A stretch of DNA of 64,000 nucleotides from Ianthella basta (lineage: Eukaryota; Porifera; Demospongiae; Verongiida; Ianthellidae). The notes under the pieces are model-generated. The model searched no databases, was not told where the DNA came from, and saw only the letters and a program-made list of their open reading frames with translations. Location: the NCBI GenBank assembly GCA_964019415.1, contig OZ025868.1, positions 9,795,143-9,859,142 of the forward strand, given 5' to 3'. The translations under genes and the position numbers were made by a program. Each line of letters opens with the position of its first letter. Position 1 is the first letter of the stretch. This document shows positions 10,881-21,869 of the stretch, in pieces.

Positions 10881-12145
10881 CCCATTAGTCCCGAATGACG
10901 CATATATGCGTCATTTGTTAGAATGCGGATAATCCCAATGACGCATATATGCATCATGACAAACTAGGCTCAAAAACCGTCGCTTTTCTCTGGCTACGGG
11001 TAGTCCACGGCAGCGTCCTTTTCACAGGACCTGCAGCAGTATTAGAGCCTTCCTTTCGCACACCTACCTCATTTCCTGGTCACGCAAACTGCGCGAAACC
11101 AACTGTTTGCAAGAGATATTACGCAACGTTTCTTGCTCGTATTTTAAGCTTAGATATGTGTGTGCTGGCATGAATAGATCAGTTGCATATAAGCGTTAAG
11201 GAATGCAGTACGTCATAATTGCATATGACGTCATCACTGGTGGCAGTTAATACATTGAAAAGATAGGCAAAAAGGTGTTGCACTGGCAACCTCGAGCGCT
11301 TCGTGCCGATTGTTCCCATTTAGATGGCTCGGCTGAATGGTTCGCACAAATATGCACCTGACGGTCGTTGATTGACGTTGATACGGCTTACAGTCGCTGA
11401 GAGCGAGACTCGTGAAGGGGGACTCGCCGACGCGAATGCGGCGAACGAGTCTTCTCAACAGGATTTCTCGACACTCCTGGACACAGAATAGCTTCTAGTT
11501 GGACTACCATTTACAAAGTATCAAGGTTAGCTACAGGTAGCGATGGTAAAGCAAGGGTGCGGGCCATAGTCTTATTAGCCATTACTCGCTGATTAGTCCC
11601 ACTCCAGATGTCTCCATCTCGGTGCTTGCTGTGGTGCTTTCACCAAAATTGTGTCAAGAAGTCTCGTTCACCCCATTCTGCTCGAGGTTGCCGATGCAAC
11701 ACCTTTTCCCCTATCTTTTCAATGTATCAAACTGCCACCAGTGATGACGTTATAGGCAATTATCGCCTTAACCACACAAACATTCCTGAGTTACGAGCAA
11801 CTGGTCTATTGGTGTAGAAGAACTCCACATCTTCCTGTAATACTGAATCAAGTAGCAATTGTTCATCATCATGGTTTGGGACTGAGAATAAGCTCAGACA
11901 ATACGAATGTTTGCAATCTTGCTCACAGGAGTCACATATGCGCAAAGAGTCCAGATTGTGCTTGAGAATGCTGTCGACTGTCCTGGACTACTTCTTGAAA
12001 CAGAGCATTCCTCCTACATCGTCATTAGGGTGCAGAAATGGCTTTAAAGCGTGAAAACACGGCATTGCAAATTTCTTTGTATGCACAGCCCTTTTAATTT
12101 CAGAAGTGGAAGCTGGCACGCAATTTAAACTTCGAGACTAATGGG
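10881..12145. mobile_element. piggyBac-like MITE, TTAA-flanked
   Basis: TTAA (10877-10880 and 12146-12149) flanks the inverted ends cccattagtcccgaa and ttcgagactaatggg. Starting with CCC after TTAA is typical of piggyBac ends. Near the left end are two palindromes, atgacgcatatatgcgtcat and atgacgcatatatgcatcat. Inside, 11215-11310 and 11655-11755 form a second inverted repeat (cagtgatgacgt and ctatcttttcaatgtat boxes). No transposase frame is present. Confidence 0.8.
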
Positions 12146-12559
12146 TTAATGAATAGCAACACTACTTCACATGCAAGTGCATGCATTCATCATAGATACT
12201 CTACACTACCCAACCCTTTGACATGGTTGGGTTTAGAATATCTATGGTGCTACTGTAGTTTCAGTCATGGAAACGGGCACAAAAAGCTTAATCCTATTGG
12301 AAGCACTCAGCAAACTGCTTATTGCTGTTCTACCGTACTATGCAGCTGATCACTGATACATCGTGCTGTCCCACCATCAAATACCTCTGAGACAACTTGG
12401 CTCCCTCCGCCTCCAATTCCGTTGCCACATCTTCCGCTGACAAACGACTCGAAGTCTTGTTGGTGCCTCCAATTGTGTTGCAGGAGATGGCAAGACGTCT
12501 CTATTGTCAGGTTCGCCTGGATCCGCATGCTAGCTCTCCTTCACAATAATAATGCTGCA

Positions 12560-13275
12560 AAGGATTTACCCTTGAATGTAGGCACAATGGATAATGCTCC
12601 ACTATGTAACAGCCTTTAATTGTTTCTGTCCATTTTATGGCATCCCTACATCCTTACTATAATGTAGAAAATTATGTCTAGTTTATGCACTTTATATGGA
12701 GCATGAGCTATGAGGCACGATACAGCTATTTCAACTTCCTTGTTTAGCTCCTGATAGAATTAGCTGCAATTTGCATTGAGGAATTGCATTGACATTGTAA
12801 ATAATTCGTTTCCACAAGCCAAATGAATAACCCTAATCCACCCCGCTTGGCAAAGCAACACTGCGGGAGTCGTGGCAAGTGCCGTCTTCTGCACTAAATT
12901 GCGCCAACTTCTAACCTACTAAGGAATGCAGCCAGCCAAAATGGTGCAATAGGGTGTGAGAAGTATTCTCCTGGTCCCTTTGGTTCGTGCGCTACGGCTG
13001 TCAGAGAATAAGAATAGGAAGCAGACGAAGCACGGGAAAAGTTGAAGGCATTGTCTACATGTAGGCACACCTTTGCTCAGAAACAAGGTTAGCTATATGC
13101 TCTGTTTAGCCCCCACTTCTTCACGGGAAGCTTCGTTTGCCGGTTTTTAGTTCTATCCAGAAGTAGCGAGACTTTTTGCTTGTATTACAGGATACATACA
13201 AACAACCACTTTCATCCCTACATAGGCAGCACTACCGCTGTGTGCTGTCTGATATCGTTACCAAGGAAACCATGC
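12560..13275 (+). repeat. Families L, M and A joined as one larger repeat
   Basis: The order is the half-palindrome L (aatgtaggcacaatgg, gcatccctacatcc), then M (gctcctgatagaattagctg; cccgcttggcaaagcaac), then A ending in the hairpin at about 13228-13252. The same A-M-L order occurs reversed at 53290-54365, so the three belong to one element. The A part carries tttgcttgtattacaggata. A (TA)n tract follows at 13323-13352. Confidence 0.65.
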
Positions 13276-13321
13276 CCATTTAGTAGTTATAGGCCTGAGA
13301 AAACATGGCTTCCTTAGTAAC

Positions 13322-13354
<33 letters not shown>

Positions 13355-13542
13355 CATTATTACATTATGCACCAAAGCATAACTACCGGATAAGCATGCA
13401 CACTAACAAACCTGGGGGTGGGGGTGGGGGATGCACTCCAGCTGTGCAAAAGAGAATGAGAGGCAGGTGAACAGAGACAAATACAAGCATAGAGAAATTT
13501 CAACTTTCACTTCTGTGCACTGCAGTGATAGAGATCACTTAC

Positions 13543-13812
13543 CAGTATTAGTTTCCACCCCATTGTTCATACAGTTGCGTGACATACAATTCTGAATGAA
13601 GCTTTCTACTTGGATTACATAGCAGGTGCCAGGAGTGAGGCCAGTGACTGTGGTGCTAACATTGGTTAGATCATCTGACTGCAGCTCACACTGAGCACCA
13701 CACTGGCATACTGTCACTGCATAATTTTCACTCATGGTGTTAGTCCACGAAACAGTAAGCGCAGTTTCATTCATACTCTGCACTGTCACATTTGTCACAC
13801 AAGGCGGCGATT
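13543..13812 (-). CDS. Receptor exon: fibronectin type III domain
   Basis: A 270-nt exon (90 codons) with acceptor tttgttcag and donor GTAAGTG, phase 1 at both ends. It encodes a complete FN3 module. It starts with SPPCVTNVTV, followed by the B-strand tryptophan in ALTVSWT, the C-strand YAVTV, the loop TVTGLTPGTCYVIQVES (the classic L-T-P-G-x-x-Y FN3 signature), and a final NGVETNTG. Extra cysteines (CQCGAQC, NCMSRNC) suggest added disulfides. Several N-x-S/T sequons agree with extracellular exposure. The single G left at the end joins AT of the transmembrane exon to give Asp, placing this domain next to the membrane. Confidence 0.85.
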
Positions 13813-14330
13813 CTGAACAAAGGCAAAGGTAATAGACAATCGGGATGTGTTATCAGACAATCAATAACAACTTAAATCAAAATATCACCCTTAGGTACAG
13901 AACAGCCTTCATTGCACAACCATCAACAACAATACTTCTCAGTACACCATGCAAGAAAAGACGTTGTCTGGTACTGCTGCATTCTCTGCTTGGCAAATGT
14001 TGCAACATTTGCACATGGTGAACAGCTAATCTGCACTACAGCTATCTGCTACCGTATATTGGGAATTGAATGTGTGTGTCACATACTCGCGTGATCCGAG
14101 AAAATGGCGGCTTTCAGATTCTTCAGTGTGCTTAATGGATCTGTTTCTTCTTGTTCTGAGTGTGTCATTTCAGCGATCACTCCCAAGATCCTCAGATTGA
14201 CAGTCTCCTGTTCGCTCTGAACACTTTTCTGGTCGATTGCAACAGAACACCACCCGTTCTCAGCCTCTGGAGGAGGAGTTTACACCTTTGATCGAAGTTG
14301 CGCTGACATCAAGGCACTGCTATCCCTGTC

Positions 14331-14381
14331 TGCTACTGGCTTCTACTGTCTGCAGGGGATGTTGAGGCTAACCCAGGCCCG
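14331..14381 (+). other. 2A ribosome-skipping peptide in LINE leader
   Basis: One frame reads CYWLLLSAGDVEANPGP. This matches the 2A consensus D(V/I)ExNPG|P with the usual upstream leucine-rich stretch. In 2A peptides the ribosome skips the bond between the last Gly and Pro, separating the leader from the downstream product. The frame then stops four codons on (CCA TAA), and the finger is in the +1 frame, so this copy has decayed. Confidence 0.85.
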
Positions 14382-14385
14382 TACA

Positions 14386-14555
14386 GTCTGCCATAAGTCA
14401 GTCAGGAAGAATCCGCATGGGGTATGTTGTGACACCTGTGACAGGTGGACACACACTGGTTGTGCCCGCATTAGCAATGAGGAATACGAAAGGCAGAGTG
14501 CCGACACTGAGTCGGAATGATTGTGCCCTACCTGCACCAATGACACTAACTACCA
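14386..14555 (+). pseudogene. LINE ORF1: PHD-like zinc finger
   Basis: Translation gives VCHKSVRKNPHGVCCDTCDR, then WTHTGCARIS, then NEEYERQSADTESE, a stop codon, and LCPTCTN. The spacing of Cys and His (C, CxxC, HxxC, CxxC) and the W before the His fit a PHD finger of the kind found next to 2A in CR1/L2-type LINEs. One TGA interrupts it. Confidence 0.65.
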
Positions 14556-14659
14556 ATCTCCTGCCAATGCCTCCTTAAGTCCTAGAGTAAGCCATCTGCC
14601 ATTGCTCAAACATTCCCCTATTTAGTCTCCATCAAGCCTTGGCAAGCAGTATTCTGCCA

Positions 14660-16316
14660 CATTAATGCCCAGAGTTTGATGAACAAGATAGATGAGTTGT
14701 GATCTGTTCATCTGCCGTTTCTAGACTCGTAATTTTTGGTGTAAGTGAGGTTGACATACCATCTTACATTCAGTACCGGCGTGACAGAGGCAGCCACAGA
14801 GGTGGTTTATTGGTGTATATTTCTGCTAGTCTGCAAAGTCAAAGAAGGCCTGACTTGGAAGTTGAGGGTGTTGAAGTTATTTGGGTGGAGCTACATGTAC
14901 ACACAAAAAGTATCTTGTTAGGCAGTATGTATCATCCTCCAAACGCAGATAATGAAGTACTTGATAGCCTTGCTGGCATGCTGGACTTGGTGGAACGTGA
15001 GAGCAAAGAAATGGTGATAATGGGAGACCTAAACTGTGCCATGCATGGACCAAGTCACTCACCTGATGCCACAAACTTGCTTCACATAACTGAAGAACAC
15101 AACCTTACAGAGCCGACCCGTGTCACCAATCACTCAGAGTCCCTTATTGATCTACTTCTCACTTCCAATCCCAGTATTTTCTCATCCTCTGGCACTGCGC
15201 CTCTCCTGGGGAGTGACCACTTGATGATCTTTGGAGAGAGCTGTGGAAGAGTGGCGCTAAAAGCAACTGTGTCGTACATGAGAAACTACAAGAAATGTGA
15301 GGTCAAAACCCTTCTGTCAGACCTTGGCAATGCACCTTGGCAAGTCATGGACACTTTTGACGACATTGATAAGTGGACCTACTGGAATAACCTGTTTTTG
15401 AGCGTTGTTGACAGGTATGCACCACTGATGAAAGTAAGAGTCAAGAAAGACAAGTGTGAATGGTTAGATGGTGACATTCGGTCCATGACGAGATCAAGAA
15501 ATTACTACCGCCGAGAGTTTGAGACCAGATCACAGGACATATGGGAAAAGTACAAGGCACTTAGGAATGAGGTTAATCTCAAAGTCAGACAAGCCAAGGT
15601 GTTTCACTTTTCCACTATCTGCCAGGAGCTCAAGAAGCAGCCCAGATTGGCGTGGAAGAGGTTGAACTCTGCCCTGGGACACAGAAAGGGAAGTTCTAAT
15701 GTCATCCAACTTGACTTTAGCCACAAGACTCTAACAGACAAATCTACAATTGCTAATAAGCTTGTTGACCATTTTACTCCCTTACCTCCTTCCTGCCCTG
15801 CTGGTCTTTCCAGCAGTCTATCTCCCATTGCAACCACACTTCATTTCTCTGAACTGAGGGAAGAGGATGTCCTAAGGAAGCTAATATTTTTTGGTTCAGG
15901 TAAAGCAACTGGTCCCGACAGAATTTCTGTCAGGCTTCTACGTATGGTTGCACCTACTATCTCTTGCAGCCTCACAAAGCTGTTCAACAAAAGCTTACTC
16001 ACTGGACATTTTCCCTCTGAGTGGAAAGATGCCAATATCACCCCCCGTACCCAAATCCAGGACGTAAATAGCTACCGACCCATCTCCATTTTACCCATCA
16101 TAGCTAAGTTGTTTGAATTCTTTGTTACTAAGCAACTCCGTGACTATTTGAAATCGAACAAGCTCCTGAACGTTGCCCAATCTGGTATTTGAGTAACCCA
16201 TTGCACCCAGGATGTCCTCCTGAAATGTACTGACAATTGGAAAGCAGCCCTTGACGAAGGAAAGATCGTTGGTACTGTAATGATTGACTTGTCTAAAGCA
16301 TTTGATTCCATTGACC
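14660..16316 (+). pseudogene. LINE pol, part 1: EEP endonuclease and RT N-terminus
   Basis: It begins CHINAQSLMNKIDEL, the usual start of the apurinic-like endonuclease, with a TGA soon after. From 14699 there is a 497-codon open stretch. Nuclease motifs seen are GGLLVYIS, SMYHPPNADN, VIMGDLNC (catalytic Asp), IDLLLTSNP and GSDHLMIF (SDH). The RT region follows with GSGKATGPDRIS, FPSEWKDANITP and SYRPISILPIIAKLFE. After a stop at 16190 it continues DVLLKCTDNWKAALDEGK and VMIDLSKAFDSID, where the 451-bp insertion begins. Confidence 0.85.
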
Positions 16317-16767
16317 TGTCATGCCAAATTTGGACCCCCCCAAATTAGGCCCCCCGCGGAACCGAAACAGCAACCGAATTGGTTCCCCCTCTGCTAAATC
16401 ACCAGCGCCAGCGCAGACTGACCGTCAGATTCGTCATGTACTTGTACCCTGGCGTCTTTCCCTAGGTTGGGACGCATTCTCAATCCAGGAAAACATGTTT
16501 CCTTTGATGAAAAGGTGATTTCGCTCATTAGATGGGCGCTTTGGTTCGATTTATAGGTGATTTCGTCTGATGAGTGGACGATTTTCTTCAATGAATAGAC
16601 GATTTCAGCTGACATGTCTTCGCTGAGCACTCAAGATCCGCCACAACAACGAATATCTGGAGACGAAAGGGGCTTTGCCACTACGGCGGAACCAATACAG
16701 CAGCCATTTTCTGTCGTTTTTGGCCCAGCGGAACCATTTCGGCAGGGGGAACTTTTACGTCATGACA
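16317..16767. mobile_element. 451-bp MITE inserted in LINE RT
   Basis: GACC is duplicated on both sides (16313-16316 and 16768-16771), and the ends are tgtcatg and catgaca. Removing the insert restores the RT reading AFDSID-HSLL. Internal features are ggaaccg-type inverted boxes and three related segments (aggtgatttcgctcat, aggtgatttcgtctgat, agacgatttcagctgac). Its superfamily is unknown. Confidence 0.8.
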
Positions 16768-16771
16768 GACC

Positions 16772-17366
16772 ATTCCCTCCTTATGCAGAAACCGGAGGCC
16801 TTGGGAATCAAAGAAAAGGAATACACATGGTTCCAGAGCTACCTGCAAGGTAGGAGACAGAGAGTTGTTGTGAGCAATGCCTGTTCCGAATGGAGAAGTG
16901 TTGCCGCAGGCGTGCCTCAGGGGTTCATCTTGGGACCACTTCTTCTTTAGTCTTTATGAATGACTTACCTAGTTCAGTCAGGCACAGTAAGACCAGCCTC
17001 GGATGCGGATGACACCTCAATTTATTCCAGTCACCGTGATCCCATTACTGTTGGTAGCATGTTAGAAGAAGACTTTAGAGGCATTAGTGAGTGGATAGAT
17101 GCAAATGGCATGAAGATGAATGTGGCCAAAACCCTGTTGATGGTTATGTGTGGCCACAAGAAGAAGCATCTTGAAGACAAGGCTCAAGTGTGCATTGGGG
17201 AAGCCATTCTCCCAAAGCAGGACTCAGTTAAGTATCTTGGAGTTACGGTTGACAAGCAGCTGAGCTGGAAGCTGCATGTTGCTAATATAAGAAGGGTATG
17301 CTTGGGAAAAGTTCACATGCTTATGTGTTTTGCTATGTGCATGTTTTGTGTTGTATGTATTAGATA
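16772..17366 (+). pseudogene. LINE pol, part 2: RT C-terminal half
   Basis: The frame resumes LLMQKPEALGIKEKEYTWF, then YLQGRRQRVVVSN, VAAGVPQGFILGPLL and MNDLPS. The catalytic box reads DADDTSIYSS, where YADD or FADD is expected. It then continues MKMNVAKT, SVKYLGVTVDKQLSW and LHVANIRR and stops at 17365. Frameshifts occur near 16950 and 17000. The changed first residue of the YADD box would itself impair activity. Confidence 0.8.
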
Positions 17367-17455
17367 AATCAGGACCTGCATGAAAAGCTGCGATCATCGC
17401 AGATGCAGCACTTCCTGTTGGAAAATAAAATGATCAATCAATAAATCAATCAAAG
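17365..17455 (+). other. LINE 3' stem-loop and tail
   Basis: aggacctgcatgaaaagctg, then cgatcatcgcagatgcagc, forms a double stem (CTGCAT with ATGCAG; CTGCGAT with ATCGCAG). A tail of aatcaataaatcaatc units follows. The same stem with compensating changes occurs in a solo fragment at 52722-52775. Confidence 0.65.
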
Positions 17456-17459
17456 AATG

Positions 17460-18195
17460 CAAGATTGCAAGTTTTCCAGATCGTACAATTGTTTTGGAAC
17501 ACACTGATATGACACTTAGCAGCAATCCTGCCACAGAGCCATCCATGACAGGTTCCATTGTCCCTGCGAGTGTTTGTTGTTTAGGTTACGGTCTGTATTC
17601 ACCATTTTAGTCTAGATAACTTCAATGGTATATTCAGACTACAAAAAACAGAGGATCCTCTTAATTGCCAGTTGGGGAAGAGTTATGTAGATATCTCCAG
17701 CTATCTGCCAGCTAGCGAAAAAGGGGTTCTACAAGTTTCACATGTGCTATCAGGAAACCAAGACTATCTCGTGCTGACCAGGGAGAGGTCAAGCCTCCAA
17801 GATATCTGCGAAAGCAAAGCATAACTATTGATGAGCAGATAGCAAATGACAATGAATCCACAACAACTGAGCTTCAGAAACTCCTTGCAAGACGGCATCG
17901 TAGTCAGTGCAAGAACAGCCATGTGGTAGATATACCACTTAGGCTGGAGTTCTAGAGGGACGAGTCACTGTCAAATAATAAGAGACATTAACCTAGAAAC
18001 AAATATTTCAATTTAAAAAAAACTTGTGGGGCTGTTGACAAAAGCATTTTGACACACATGCGCACAATGGCACAGTACCTTAACTTACGTACCTTATATA
18101 CAGTTCACACAGAGCTGCCAAAAACACAATCAAGTACATGCACACACACACGCGCGTGCGCGCATGCAGAAACACAGCCAAACACACACATGCAA
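17460..18195. other. No gene seen
   Basis: No coding or clear repeat structure, apart from a CA/CG-rich stretch at about 18135-18205 (acacacacgcgcgtgcgc). Confidence 0.4.
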
Positions 18196-18695
18196 ACACA
18201 TGTACGGTACTTGTCACAAGAAACTTACATTATTCTACAGATTCGCCGTAGGGAAGTATGTGAAACGTGGGCAGCAAAGTTACAGTAGGTCGTGAATACT
18301 TCGAAAAACGTTCGCAGCGGCTGTACAGGCACCTTATGAATAGCCTGCAAATTCGCCGTGGAGAATACGCAGATTCGCTGAGAAGAATCGTCCGACTGAT
18401 CGCACACGATTAGAATCTTTGCCCGCCATGTTTTCTGTAGTAGCTACATACGTATAATATGGCTATAGAAATGATTTCGTGTGCTAGAATCATCGCCTAG
18501 CTGACGTTCTGTGAAACTGGTTCAGAAATGCTGCAGACAGGATGCACACATTCTTCGGACTTTGGACAGACGATTTATGGACTGTGCATATACGCTTCAC
18601 GGCACACTGCGCAGCAGCTTCGCGGCTGCTGCGCAGAATAGCAGCAGAATTCATTGGAATGGCGTAAGTTTCTTGTGACATGTACCATAAATGCT
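18195..18695. mobile_element. Small TIR element
   Basis: The left end tacggtacttgtcacaagaa is inverted at the right as ttcttgtgacatgtaccata. The interior is non-coding and includes gcagcagccgcgaagctgctg-like short inverted repeats at about 18605-18640. Confidence 0.5.
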
Positions 18696-21310
18696 CTCTA
18701 AAAGACATGAATGAGAGGAGAGATACATGGATGGAGGACACACAGATAGCTGCAAGTGCTTTATAGCACAATAACAATCATAACTAGGCATACGCTAAGC
18801 GCATAAGAATTGCCTCACAGTATGAATAGTACATGGCCAGTAGACAAGTGTAATGTGATGTTACAGACTGGAGCTGTCTTAGTAGCCTAGCGCCTTGTTT
18901 GTTACTGCCAAAGCTCTTCAAGCCTGGACTGCTGCTGCTCGTCCGTCGCCAAGGCCAGTAGCCTTGCTTCATTCCGCCACATTCGCTTCTAGTCCAGCCT
19001 CTCTTTGTCCTGCTGTCTCAAGTCGCACGCACCGTCTTGCAACATGGCCCCTCGGCGTGCTGAACGCAGCTGCGTTATTGCCATTCCCATCTGCTCTCCT
19101 TCTGTGCCCCACTTCCGCGGGAGCATGTCGGCAAAGATGAGCAGTTGAACAGGAGCAGAAGCACCCCTGAAAGACAAGCCATCATGTGACGAAGTCACAT
19201 GCACAGTCACGTGTCATGCGATGCATATATTGGATATATATATATATCGCCGAAGCTCAAATAGACAGCAATCAATGGCCTCGCTTCACTCGCTTACCCT
19301 CGCCGCTCGGCTACAACAGCTAGGGTTCTGTTGTGGCAGAATGCAGTTTGCTCGACCACACTACATGCACCAACTGGAGGAAATTTTGAAGGGTAACTGT
19401 GTGTGCTTAAGCTTTAAGGTAGTAGGTACAGCTAAAAGCTTCCTTTAGGGCACATTACTTTTGCCTATGCAACTCTCAAACCATAAATCCACCAATGATG
19501 ATTGTTACAAATGTGATAAACAGGTAAATTTCCCATAATTTGGTGTCACTTGTTAATTGATCGGTGATTCCCTTATTGAGATAATCTAAGTGGAAGTGAA
19601 AAATTATTACTTTGATTAAAGTCAAGCAACTCCAGGGAAATTTGATCTTCTTCTACCCCCAAAGGCTGAGATGGACCAAACCTGGGATATACAATCTATA
19701 GCCATGTGTGCACAAACCTATGGCAGCGATTTACAAGTTTCCATCTCGTTGTTGACGTATTCTCTATCCCTTTTTAACTTGCAAAATTTGCGATAACTCG
19801 ATCACAGAAACAATTTTCCATTATCGCTGCCATATGAATCTGCCCAACATAATGCTCTACACAATGAAACAAACCGCGTTTGGATCGATTGCAGCGCTTC
19901 AGACTAGATAGCTCTGCAACACCTTTAGCACGCACGGTGGTATGCCAGAGTAAGTGCCATTGAAACATTTCATAATCACTACCTAAGCCAATGCTAAGAA
20001 CAACCGTTATAACGCAGAATCCAGTAACTTTCAAGCTTTACAAGTGGAACGATCGCCTACAAAAGGCCGAAGTCTGCAATACTTCTCTCGCCGTTGATTT
20101 GGAAGGCCAAATAGTTGTGGTTTCACACCTCATTTCACACCTGTCACCTTCCGTACCGTACGTATAAACATCCCTGCTGCCAACAGTCAGCAATTATAAT
20201 TCTGACCATAAACACTTAGAGTTTGACACAAATCGCCGAATTTTTATTCTTTCATAACTTGTGACAGCGTGAAAGTACAGACTTGGAACTTTCAGTTAAG
20301 ATTTCTGATGATGAAGATAACTCAACCACTAAAAATAAAGGCCAACTGATTTGGTCACTTTAGCCGTACCTACTACCTTAAGCGCTATAGACCGTTCACA
20401 AAAGTTTGCGTACAGAATTCGTGAGGCTCACCCAGTTCTACATTGCTTTTGTCACTTTTCTCAGATAGGGGATCTGAAGTCTTTCAGTGGGGCAGCCATG
20501 GTTGAAAGCGCCGTGTGAACCAAGTCACCAAACTGCTGGGTGTCATCCAGGGCCGTATCACCCAGTCTGGCCGGTGCTAAATTTCGCCTAGTTATTAAGT
20601 GAAATAGCACTTAAATGAACAATCATTATCTGCACTGCACGGCAGCCATCTTACAATGACGTTTGCATAGTATTATAAAAACGGTGCATCATCCAGTAGA
20701 TGTTATAAGATACCTTACTGTACTGTAAGCATGGGGATTCTACATCTCTATGCTTAAAGGGCCTGCTGATCTATTGTGATACTCCCACAATATACACAGT
20801 CGAGCTGTCACATGCAACAGCTGTTGCTACATAGTGTGAGCATGACTATTGCAAGATCTTGTTGAGACAGCTAAATCAAGACCGATTCAATATTACTTGT
20901 CACATGCAAGAAGGCCATTGACAGGTTTGCTGCAACAAAAGGCTTTAAGGCTCAGCTTGTTGAACACATGTGAGTGGGATACTGATAGTCTTGAAATGCC
21001 CCAGAATTGATCTTAGAGCATCCAGATTTCAAACATTTCCTGGGGGCATGCCCCCACCCCCCCTAAGAAGGTCAGGCATGCTATGTCATGGTTGGACCGG
21101 TTTCTATCCTTGTGCTACGGCCTTGTCATCCCACTGCTTTCTGTACGTTTTCAGGCCAGAGGTGGTGTGGTTGCCTGTTCTATAACTTTTGAAGGCAGAA
21201 GACGCCTATGCTTCACGCGGAACAACGTATAGAAGCCAGTTTTAAAGTCCTTCCCTCGGTCCTTCTGGCATAAGAGAGGCATACAAAATGGCCAACAATA
21301 TAATTTGCCA
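18696..21310 (+). repeat. Repeat family H, copy 1 (interrupted)
   Basis: Segments match the copy at 57255-57800 in the same order: gatacatggatggaggacac; ggttctgttgtggcagaa; gtaactgtgtgtgcttaagc; accgttcacaaaagtttgcg; gaggcagaagatgcc-like box and tcggtccttctggcat. The piggyBac-size element at 19418-20377 is inserted in this copy and absent in the other. No host gene was recognised. Confidence 0.6.
19418..20377 (-). mobile_element. 960-bp TTAA element, copy 1
   Basis: TTAA (19414-19417 and 20378-20381) flanks the inverted ends ggtagtaggtacagctaaa and tttagccgtacctactacc. Nearly the whole length is the reverse complement of 28829-29773. The minus strand keeps an 86-codon open stretch (20034-19774) homologous to the longer frame in copy 2, but an in-frame TAA lies just upstream. 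The TTAA target points to the piggyBac superfamily, though the ends do not begin CCC. Confidence 0.8.
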
Positions 21311-21380
21311 TCTTCAATACATCCATCAATACATTATTATATAAATACAAGCAGTTATACTACCGCAGTTTACGCATTAT
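20970..21380. other. No gene seen (family H tail)
   Basis: Matches family H at 57.6-57.8 kb. It ends in the element phrase ctaccgcagtttacgcattatataaa, which recurs at 1580 and 58345. Confidence 0.4.
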
Positions 21381-21385
21381 ATAAA

Positions 21386-21865
21386 CTAGCTGAATGCCCG
21401 CCCTTCGGGTGGGTTCCCAGCATATCGTTTAAAATTGGAGCGTTTAACCAATCAAAACCGTCCATTTAATTGGGAGCATTCCGTAGACTCGCTCCGTAAA
21501 ACTCCGTGCGTACAGAACTTACTTATCTTAATCCGTTTCATCTAAAGGAGTCCAGCGGCGAATGTGCTAACCACCTTAGGTCACCCCCGTATTGCCGTGA
21601 TATACTCTTCCACGTTTGGCGAAGATTGGTGAAAATTTGAAGGAGGAGTTCGTGCACAACGAAACATGATCTTTTCCCTATCTCTTAGATATGGCGGCGG
21701 CCGTAAAAGTGGCAAGAACTTGGAAGGAACGACCTTAAACCAAATTTTGGCTCGGCGAGGTTACTCACAGTACGCCTCTTTGTAATCCTACCAAGTTTCG
21801 TGACGTTCTGTACAGAATTGAAGGAGATTATCCCGAACAACGAAAATGTGCGTTACGTTTATACA
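21386..21865 (-). mobile_element. Helitron-like non-autonomous element, copy 1
   Basis: The minus-strand 3' end reads cccacccgaagggcgggcat followed by tcagCTAG, then host T. That is a GC-rich hairpin, a short spacer and CTRR, as in Helitron 3' termini. About 470 bp match 57850-58318 in the opposite orientation. The 5' TC end is not resolved. Non-coding. Confidence 0.55.
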
Positions 21866-21869
21866 GTGC

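Larger units (their letters stand above)
14100..17455 (+). mobile_element. CR1/L2-like LINE, degenerate
   Basis: It reads in order: a short leader ending in a 2A peptide (14331-14381), a PHD-like finger (about 14386-14555), an EEP endonuclease, a reverse transcriptase, and a 3' stem-loop followed by an (atca)n-type tail at about 17427-17455. Several frameshifts and stops, and a 451-bp insertion in the RT, make it non-functional. The 2A/PHD/EEP/RT order is known from CR1/L2-group LINEs of echinoderms and other invertebrates. Confidence 0.85.
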
